In this document: positions 31,218 to 36,885 of the stretch, piece by piece
Layout: each line of letters starts with the position of its first letter
Numbering within the stretch: position 1 is the first letter of the stretch
Origin: an uncultured Lachnospiraceae bacterium
GTDB lineage: Bacteria > Bacillota > Clostridia > Lachnospirales > Lachnospiraceae
Length of the DNA: 36,885 nt
Assembly (NCBI GenBank): GCA_937920345.1
Contig: CALGVA010000014.1
Coordinates: forward strand, 1 to 36,885
Direction of reading: 5' to 3'
Made by a program: the position numbers and the translations under genes
The notes under the pieces: model-generated
Databases searched by the model: none
What the model was told of the DNA's origin: nothing
What the model saw: the letters and a program-made list of their open reading frames with translations, nothing else

Positions 31218-33341
31218 TTATTTTCTGCGGCGGCCGAGCCAGATCAGCAGTCCGTTCAGCAGACAGAGAACCGGAAGCAGAATCACCGACACAAATCCGG
31301 CGGCATATACCGTCTGCGCATTGAATGCCAGATATCCGATCGCATAATACTTCACCGGAATTGCCAGCGATTCCTTGTGATCCGCAAGACCAGCGATCAC
31401 ACTGCCAAAAAGCTTTAAATTATATCCCGGTACGATCTCATCCGCCAGACCGGTAAATATCTGCTCTGACGCCACGATAACCGCCTGCGATACCGCGCCG
31501 TTCTCCGTCGGTTTCTCTACTTTCAGTCCGATCACAAAAGGTCCGTCGATGTCCGCATCGCCCTTTCGGTAATTGTCTGCGTCTAACATGTCTGTTTTAC
31601 TAAACGAGTTGTCACTTGTCATCAGAAACGGCTGATAGCGGACATTCTCCGCCTCCTCCGGATAGCGCAGCCCCCTCGATAAAGGTGCAAAAACCGTGCC
31701 GCCTGCCACCTGATCCGTCAAGTCTCCCTCCACGATCTCCGGAAACAGGTTATAAGGATTCTGGTAATACCGGCTGCGGTCTCCTTCCGCAATCACTCCG
31801 TCCACCACAGATACGTCATAATATCCCATGATTCGTTCAAACTGTGTCATGTCCGTATCCGTCCATGTAGGAATGATCAGCGCATTACCGCCCTGTTCCA
31901 GATATGCCAGCAGTTTCTCCGTATCCTCTTTCGCATAATCATTGACCGGCGCGTTCAGTATCACCCCGGCCGCATCCTCCGGAATCTGATCCACCGTGTG
32001 AAGACTTAATGCCTCATAAGTCACATTTTCCTTATCCAAAGCATTTAAGAACTTCTCATCAAAAATCAGCTCGTCATGACCCGATATCATATAGAATCTG
32101 GCGGCTTCATCCATTGTCACCCGCATGATGGCCGCAAGAATCTGTCCCTCGCCGTCATAGCCCGTGACCTCATAGCTGTATGTCGTATAATTCGGTTCAT
32201 ACGCATAGATATCATTGTAATCCACGACCATATCGCCGCTCGGCCCGACTACGATCAGACTGTTGCGTGTCGGTTCCGTATCCGTATATTTATAATAAAA
32301 CTTCGGATTGGCAACCGGATCGACATACTCGACCTTAATATGCTTCGAGAGTCCCTGCAGCTGCTGCAGCGTCCGGTCAAGATCTGCATCCCTTGAGGAC
32401 GTATCCGACAGCACATGGATTGTGACATCCTGTGACAATCCACTGACTGTATTTATGGTGTCTTCCGTGAGTGTATAAAGTTTATTGGCCGTCACATCTA
32501 TGGACGTATACTGATCCGGCACATAATTCAGCCCGATATTGACTGCGATAGTCACCACTGCCGCCGCCAGAATATTGACGATACTGTATGCGCCCAGTTT
32601 AATGCCTCTGCCCGCGACTGCGTATCTGCGCTTCTGTATGGACTGGGTCGTACAGAACAGCACGAACACTGTGGCTGTCACGTAATATGCTACGGATTCC
32701 ATCTGAAAATACCCGTTGCACAAGGAATCAAACCGTCCGACCATATCAAAGCACAGCAGAAATTTCGCAATATATTCCGCAGCCGCCGATGTCCCCGAGG
32801 ACGCTATGACATTACTGAGTCCCGACATAATATATCCCAGAAACATAGCCGCAAAAGACAGCACTGCTGAAATCACAATACTCTCGGTCAGCGAAGACAG
32901 GAACAGACCGACTGCCAGCCCCAGACATCCGTACAGAAAGAATCCCAGCAGAGCCGTATAAGATGTGCCTGTCTGAAATTCTCCAGCCCGCATAAGAAAA
33001 ACCGGCGTCAGACCGATCACAAACACCGGAATCGCAGACACCGTCACCAGCGCCAGAAATTTACCCGTCACGATTTTCCAGACCGGAACCGGCGCCGTCA
33101 GAATCAGCTGATCAGTCTTGTACTTCCGCTCCTCCGCAAATGTGCGCATCGTCAGAATCGGAACCGTAATGAGCAGCAGAAACACAACACTCTGTAAGAC
33201 ATACGAAATCGTAGGATATCCGGAAAGCATATTGAGTACCATAAAATAGATACCCATCATAAACAACATGACCGCCAGATAGAGCCAGCCGATAAAAGAA
33301 TGAAAAAAGGACTTCAATTCTTTCTTATAAATCGCTGTCAT
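31218..33341 (-). CDS. GldF-GldG fusion: ABC permease with extracytoplasmic GldG-like domain
   Basis: The protein has 707 residues. Residues about 1-245 are an ABC-2 type permease with six membrane segments (EERKYKTDQLILTAPVPVW is the usual cytoplasmic motif). After another membrane segment (about 255-275), a large extracytoplasmic GldG-like domain follows. It includes TSIDVTANKLYTLTEDT, FYMISGHDELIFD, a region with VILNAPVNDY and LLAYLEQGGNALII. One last membrane segment precedes LLIWLGRRRK. GldF and GldG are separate genes in Bacteroidetes gliding systems; a fused form is common in Clostridia, where its function is unknown. The start overlaps the end of the ATPase gene by 17 bases. Confidence 0.85.
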   Translation of the reverse strand: MTAIYKKELKSFFHSFIGWLYLAVMLFMMGIYFMVLNMLSGYPTISYVLQSVVFLLLITVPILTMRTFAEERKYKTDQLILTAPVPVWKIVTGKFLALVTVSAIPVFVIGLTPVFLMRAGEFQTGTSYTALLGFFLYGCLGLAVGLFLSSLTESIVISAVLSFAAMFLGYIMSGLSNVIASSGTSAAAEYIAKFLLCFDMVGRFDSLCNGYFQMESVAYYVTATVFVLFCTTQSIQKRRYAVAGRGIKLGAYSIVNILAAAVVTIAVNIGLNYVPDQYTSIDVTANKLYTLTEDTINTVSGLSQDVTIHVLSDTSSRDADLDRTLQQLQGLSKHIKVEYVDPVANPKFYYKYTDTEPTRNSLIVVGPSGDMVVDYNDIYAYEPNYTTYSYEVTGYDGEGQILAAIMRVTMDEAARFYMISGHDELIFDEKFLNALDKENVTYEALSLHTVDQIPEDAAGVILNAPVNDYAKEDTEKLLAYLEQGGNALIIPTWTDTDMTQFERIMGYYDVSVVDGVIAEGDRSRYYQNPYNLFPEIVEGDLTDQVAGGTVFAPLSRGLRYPEEAENVRYQPFLMTSDNSFSKTDMLDADNYRKGDADIDGPFVIGLKVEKPTENGAVSQAVIVASEQIFTGLADEIVPGYNLKLFGSVIAGLADHKESLAIPVKYYAIGYLAFNAQTVYAAGFVSVILLPVLCLLNGLLIWLGRRRK

Positions 33342-34386
33342 CGTCCGTTTCCCCCTTTTCCGTCTTTTCTATGTCATCATCTGCCGCTTCCTCATTCTCA
33401 CCGCCCTGCGCAGAAGCCATTTCATTGGCAGCATTTTCCTGTACGGGCACCTCCTGTGTATCCGTCAGTTGTAAGAAAATATCCTCCAGCGACCTCTCTA
33501 CGCGATTCATGGAAAGGATCGGCATATCAGCGGCAGCGAGGGCCGTTGAAAGCGCCTTCCGGATATCTGCTCCCTCCGCTGTCTCCACATGCATAACTAC
33601 CGTATCTGTCTCCTGCCCCTGTTCAACCGTATAAGACGCCGTCTGTTCCATACTGCCCAGAACCGCTTCCGCCTGCTCCTTCGTGCCGAAAGCCGTCACC
33701 GTAAGCACCGCGCCGCCATGCATCATCTGCTGCAGTTCTTCAGGGGAACCGTACGCCATTAATTTTCCCCCGGAAATAATCATAATATGATCGCACACCG
33801 CGCTCACCTCGGACAATATATGTGAACTGAGAATAATCGTGTGCTCCTTCGCCAGCCCTCTGATCAAATCACGCATCTCTATGATCTGTTTCGGATCCAA
33901 GCCGACCATCGGCTCATCCAATATAAGCACATCCGGATAGCCGGTCAGCGCCTGCGCCAATCCAACACGCTGCTTATACCCCTTGGAGAGATTCCTGATC
34001 AGACGCTCCTGCACCTCGTTTAACTGGAGTTTCTCTATGATTTCCTCCACATGCTCCGCCCGTTTCCTTCTTCCCACTTTCTTGAGTTCGGCAACAAACA
34101 TCAGATACTCCCGGACTGTCATATCCGTATATAAGGGCGGGACCTCCGGCAGATAACCAATGCAGCGCTTGGCCTTTTCCGGCTCTTTTAAGATATCATA
34201 GCCGTTTATCTTCACGGTACCGCTGTTCGCCGCGATATATCCCGTCATAATGTTCATCGTCGTTGATTTCCCGGCCCCGTTAGGTCCCAGAAAACCATAG
34301 ATCTGTCCTTTTTCCACTTTAAAAGACAAGTGTTCTACAGCCGTATGTAAGCCGTATTTTTTCACCAGATTCTCCACCTGTATCAA
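33325..34386 (-). CDS. ABC transporter ATP-binding protein (GldA-like)
   Basis: The protein has 353 residues. Walker A is GPNGAGKST (34-42), the signature is LSKGYKQ (133-139), Walker B is LILDEP (154-159), and the D-loop VGLDP and switch His (SSHIL) are present. The C-terminal 130 residues are an extension with an acidic tail. It energises the GldF-GldG fusion permease encoded next. The start codon is TTG at 34384-34386, supported by GGGAGG 8 nt upstream and by the family start MIQVENLVKKYG; no ATG is suitably placed. Confidence 0.9.
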   Translation of the reverse strand: MIQVENLVKKYGLHTAVEHLSFKVEKGQIYGFLGPNGAGKSTTMNIMTGYIAANSGTVKINGYDILKEPEKAKRCIGYLPEVPPLYTDMTVREYLMFVAELKKVGRRKRAEHVEEIIEKLQLNEVQERLIRNLSKGYKQRVGLAQALTGYPDVLILDEPMVGLDPKQIIEMRDLIRGLAKEHTIILSSHILSEVSAVCDHIMIISGGKLMAYGSPEELQQMMHGGAVLTVTAFGTKEQAEAVLGSMEQTASYTVEQGQETDTVVMHVETAEGADIRKALSTALAAADMPILSMNRVERSLEDIFLQLTDTQEVPVQENAANEMASAQGGENEEAADDDIEKTEKGETDDDSDL

Positions 34387-34607
34387 AAGAGTTTCCTCCC
34401 TTCCACTCCTGTCCTTATATCAATCTACTGCATAAATGTGTTTCTATTCTTATCAAAATGTGAATTTTTTGTGTTCTGACCAGCCATTCCTGCCGTCGCT
34501 GCCAATTACAGACCGTCTGCCGCTGAATATGTCATCAAAAAACACACCGCAACGATTATATCATATTATATTACTAAAACACATGAAAATTTAGAAAGGA
34601 ATCATTT
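34387..34607. other. Divergent intergenic region before cotJ
   Basis: This AT-rich region of 221 bases lies between the ABC gene (minus) and cotJA (plus). cotJ operons elsewhere are read by the mother-cell sigma factor SigE. AT-rich stretches such as GAATATG near 34537 and CATATTAT near 34562 could contribute, but I could not find a well-spaced pair. The Shine-Dalgarno GAAAGGA lies 8 bases before the cotJA start. Confidence 0.4.
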
Positions 34608-34781
34608 ATGAAGGATTATATGTACAGGGAAAACTTTGACAAGTTTCCTCTCGCAATGTCATATGTTCCGTGGCAGCATTTCAACGGAATCTACGATAAT
34701 CTCGATGAAGCCCTTAACGCCGGAACCATCTTTCCGGAACTCGACAAGCCATTTACAGGAAGGAGATGTTGTAAGAAATGA
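34608..34781 (+). CDS. cotJA: Spore coat-associated protein CotJA
   Basis: The protein has 57 residues. It contains the family pattern PLAMSYVPWQHF, then NLDEALNAGTIFPELDKPF, and ends in GRRCCKK. CotJA is a small spore-coat component of the cotJABC operon, made in the mother cell. It was placed from ATG 34608 to TGA 34779-34781. The stop overlaps the cotJB start by 4 bases (ATGA), showing coupling. Confidence 0.88.
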   Translation: MKDYMYRENFDKFPLAMSYVPWQHFNGIYDNLDEALNAGTIFPELDKPFTGRRCCKK

Positions 34782-35053
34782 ACATGCATTTTGCAAACGA
34801 ACAGGAAAAGCTGCTCCATGACGTTGCCGTGCTGGACTTTGTAGCCATCGAAATGTCACTGTATCTGGATACCCACCCAACCGACAGAAATGCCATGGAA
34901 TATTTCAATCATTATAATCGTATGAGCAATCAGGCAAAAAAAGAATACTCTGAAAAATTTGGTCCGCTGACGCTGGCGCTCGCCGACACATCTAACTGCG
35001 GCGGCTGGGATTGGGCGACACTGCCGATGCCCTGGGAAGGAGGTTGTGCTTAA
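34778..35053 (+). CDS. cotJB: Spore coat protein CotJB
   Basis: The protein has 91 residues with the CotJB features: HDVAVLDFVAIEMSLYLDTH, then FNHYNRMSNQAKKEYSEKFGPL, and the Trp-rich end WDWATLPMPWEGGC. It is part of the spore coat and is thought to act with CotJC. The ATG overlaps the cotJA stop, and GGAAGGAGATG lies upstream. Its TAA ends at 35053, where the cotJC ATG begins (one-base overlap). The gene is complete. Confidence 0.9.
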   Translation: MNMHFANEQEKLLHDVAVLDFVAIEMSLYLDTHPTDRNAMEYFNHYNRMSNQAKKEYSEKFGPLTLALADTSNCGGWDWATLPMPWEGGCA

Positions 35054-35475
35054 TGTGGAACTATGAAAGAAGACTTGAGTACCCCGTAAATATTACACAG
35101 CCCAATGCGATGCTGGCACAGGCTATCATCAGCCAGTACGGCGGTCCCGACGGTGAAATGGGCGCTTCTATGCGTTATCTGTCTCAGCGGTATGCCTGCC
35201 CCTACAGAGAAGTGGCTGCAATACTGACGGATATCGGTACCGAAGAACTGGCCCACCTAGAGATGGTGGCAACGATCGTTCACCAGTTAACCAAGAATCT
35301 TTCCATGGAAGAAATCGAAGAATCCGGTTTTGCCAACTACTATACCGACCACACGCTTGGTATCTGGCCGCAGGCGGCAGGCGGCGTTCCGTTCAATGCC
35401 TGCGAATTCCAGTCCAAGGGCGATATTATTACCGATTTGACAGAGGATATGGCGGCAGATGGGGCGATTTTGTAA
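35053..35475 (+). pseudogene. cotJC: Truncated CotJC (manganese catalase-like coat protein)
   Basis: The product has 140 residues, whereas CotJC is normally about 190. The N-terminal part is normal: MWNYERRLEYPVNITQPNA, GGPDGEMGASMRYLSQRY and GTEELAHLEMVATIVHQL with the first metal ligands. The sequence is family-like up to DLTEDMAA, then DGAIL and stop. In the family the helix carrying the second Glu ligand continues at this point, and a later HFQRFGE-like segment carries the second His. Both are missing, and no remnant is visible in the other frames of the next 230 bases. The break coincides with the change to AT-rich accessory DNA, so recombination or insertion truncated the gene. It is unlikely to be an active catalase. 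Confidence 0.75.
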
Positions 35476-35545
35476 GAACAACATGAAAAAATATGATAAA
35501 ACAGGTCTGCTTCATTTTATAACCCATCAGCGAATCAACTCCTTA

Positions 35546-35706
35546 AGTCTCAAGTCAGTCTCAAAATTATATAAAAAAATGAGACTAATTTGAGACTAGA
35601 GTGAGACCTGTTATAGTTCATTCCTGTTACCCCTTGAAAAACCGCACTTTTTCAGTCTCAAAGCGGTTCCAGGCTGTTTGAGACTACATGAGACTTGCTT
35701 GAGACT
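35546..35706. repeat. Helically phased TGAGACT array
   Basis: Nine copies of TGAGACT or its inverse occur in 161 bases. Inverse copies start at 35546, 35557 and 35654. Forward copies start at 35580, 35591, 35602 (this one TGAGACC), 35679, 35689 and 35700. Within groups the spacing is 10 or 11 bases, one DNA turn. The two groups are mirror-like (two inverse then three forward; one inverse then three forward) and can form stems, for instance AGTCTCAAA with TTTGAGACT at 35654-35685. The array lies between the truncated cotJC and the end of the ATP-binding regulator gene. Confidence 0.9.
35636..35668 (-). terminator. Possible terminator of the regulator gene
   Basis: On the minus strand AACCGC pairs with GCGGTT over 6 bp around a 17-nt loop and is followed by TTTC. 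Its loop contains one TGAGACT copy, and its formation excludes the neighbouring AGTCTCAAA/TTTGAGACT stem. Confidence 0.3.
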
Positions 35707-35712
35707 GAGATT

Positions 35713-36885
35713 TTATAAAGTCCATGTTGAGGTGTTTTTATCATATGCTGCACCTGTGATTCTTTTAATTTTTGCGTAATCTCTAAATACGGTTGCTCTT
35801 GAAATATCCAATTCTGCCATAACTTGTTCCACTGACAGATGAATATTTTCACAAATCATATCATAAATTTTCTGTTCTCTTTTAGATAATGTCTTACTTT
35901 CCTTTGCTGACTCTGCCGCTATTTTATTCAGAGGAATAGAAATTTTAAAAACATCATCTTCAAACAGTTCCGGCTTTCCGCCTTCAGAATAGATTGGTGT
36001 ATATTTATAAAGATTTCTGACACCGGAGCCAATTGTGTCAGTTCGTCCAATGTTTGCAAAAAATTGCTGTATCAATGGATTTTTAGGATATGGCGTAAAT
36101 TCATCGCTCATGATATTTCCATGCCGTCTGGGCACACACCAGTTCTCCGTTTTTAACCAGTCTTTTTCAATAATCAGCTTTGCCGGATAAGCGCTGGAAA
36201 AGTCTCTATGGACTAATATATTGCCAATAACCTCTCTTGCTATCAGGTCTCTTATACTTGTATTTACATTATCTACAAGAAAAAATTTATCGGAAGTATG
36301 CTTGGCAACAAATTCCATAAGAAGCTCGTATGATTCAATCAAATTGGTTGCAACCTGCAATCTGTCATCATAGCGGTCTAAATTTTCAACCCGATAAATT
36401 GCATCTGTTACATAACCCGGACAACAGGAACGTATCACTTCATCTTTACCGAACAACAGTACTCCTGCAAGATTGTATCCCTGCACTCCCGACGAAAAAT
36501 CCTTTTCCCACAATCCGGCACTTTTCAAAATATCCTGATCAGACATTTGCAGCCAGTCATGATCCGGTTTTCGGCTCTTGACAAGATTCCGTACCTTATT
36601 CATCAAATCCAGACGTAAATCATCCAGTGAAACATAGGGGAAAATTTTATGTTCCACATAAGTATTGCTTTTTCTATTGTACATATTTTGAAGCTGAATT
36701 GGTGAATCTGTGATATCCATATCGCCATCTTCATTTCGGTCATATATCCTGTTAGCACATTTTTCAACAGTAGATGTGGGCGGTACGTATACCCATAGCA
36801 ACATCATTCCATCATATTCAAACTCTTCTATCGTAAGCGCTAAGTAATAGGGTATCTTCCTTGGAAAAGTCCGGGAGTTTCCCGG
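35713..36885 (-). CDS. ATP-binding AlbA/HATPase_c_4-type regulator, N-terminus cut by window
   Basis: 390 residues are visible, and the frame is open to the right edge, so the start lies outside the window. The edge part (PYYLALTIEEFEYDGMML) and WVYVPPTSTVEKCANRIYDR fit the AlbA_2-type DNA- or RNA-binding domain that opens these proteins. The centre has REVIGNILVHRDFS and the later IGSGVRNLYKY, which mark the HATPase_c_4 domain. The C-terminal 60 residues hold a helix-turn-helix (VEQVMAELDISRATVFRDY). Such proteins are putative ATP-dependent transcription regulators, often in mobile or accessory loci. The base composition is more AT-rich than its neighbours. The TGAGACT array lies at its 3' end, and a regulator with this type of helix-turn-helix is the obvious candidate to bind it. 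Confidence 0.8.
   Translation of the reverse strand, partial: PGNSRTFPRKIPYYLALTIEEFEYDGMMLLWVYVPPTSTVEKCANRIYDRNEDGDMDITDSPIQLQNMYNRKSNTYVEHKIFPYVSLDDLRLDLMNKVRNLVKSRKPDHDWLQMSDQDILKSAGLWEKDFSSGVQGYNLAGVLLFGKDEVIRSCCPGYVTDAIYRVENLDRYDDRLQVATNLIESYELLMEFVAKHTSDKFFLVDNVNTSIRDLIAREVIGNILVHRDFSSAYPAKLIIEKDWLKTENWCVPRRHGNIMSDEFTPYPKNPLIQQFFANIGRTDTIGSGVRNLYKYTPIYSEGGKPELFEDDVFKISIPLNKIAAESAKESKTLSKREQKIYDMICENIHLSVEQVMAELDISRATVFRDYAKIKRITGAAYDKNTSTWTL

Noticed and set aside
35483..35640. Short plus-strand frame starting MKKYDKTGLL after cotJC
   Set aside because: It has no ribosome-binding site, runs through the TGAGACT sites, and does not resemble the missing CotJC end.

Overview
The window looks like a chromosomal segment of a spore-forming, anaerobic member of the Clostridia, most probably the family Lachnospiraceae. 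The reasons are the GerW/YtfJ and CotJ spore proteins, a group-B [FeFe]-hydrogenase-like protein, a GldFG-type ABC system, and several small families typical of that group (DUF1292, DUF5662, DUF4037, NusG-II with Gx transporter). This placement rests on gene content and recognition only; no search was run. Most genes are ordinary chromosomal genes on the minus strand. The right edge (about 35.46-36.9 kb) is visibly AT-richer and looks accessory.

Layout. 0.1-2.9 kb: a J-domain coiled-coil protein, a 46-aa membrane peptide, GerW/YtfJ, its DUF2953 partner and a small unknown, all minus. 3.0-5.9 kb (plus): a soluble chemoreceptor-like protein with a C-terminal PilZ domain, then an HD-GYP protein, forming a probable cyclic-di-GMP pair in which both proteins have substituted key residues. 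5.9-11.5 kb (minus): ZapA, a U32 protein, an FtsW/RodA-family flippase or polymerase and a class B penicillin-binding protein, a cell-envelope and division block. 12.1-13.0 kb: an unrecognised coiled-coil protein behind a structured leader. 13.1-16.3 kb (minus): a 53-aa membrane peptide, NusG-II protein, Gx transporter, RuvA and RuvB, with a MITE-like element between ruvA and ruvB. 16.3-20.5 kb (minus): HflK, HflC, TPR and DUF4037 proteins. 20.7-23.1 kb: a histidine phosphatase (plus), then TrpS and an Arg/Asp/Cys-repeat protein (minus). 23.2-28.0 kb: DUF5662, a GH13-fold protein that has lost its catalytic motifs, DUF1292 (plus) and a UvrD-like helicase overlapping it tail to tail. 28.0-31.0 kb: GltX and the hydrogenase, with a candidate Rex site just upstream. 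31.2-34.4 kb: a GldF-GldG fusion permease and its ATPase. 34.6-35.5 kb: cotJA, cotJB and a truncated cotJC. The window ends with a helically phased TGAGACT array and a cut-off ATP-binding regulator.

The least explained material is intergenic. (1) A family of twin-hairpin repeats occurs at five loci; the arms differ between loci by paired, stem-preserving changes. (2) Two MITE-like elements begin with the same sequence and are flanked by short direct repeats; one lies exactly at the ruvA stop codon. (3) Nine TGAGACT sites phased at 10-11 bp lie beside the cotJC truncation point.
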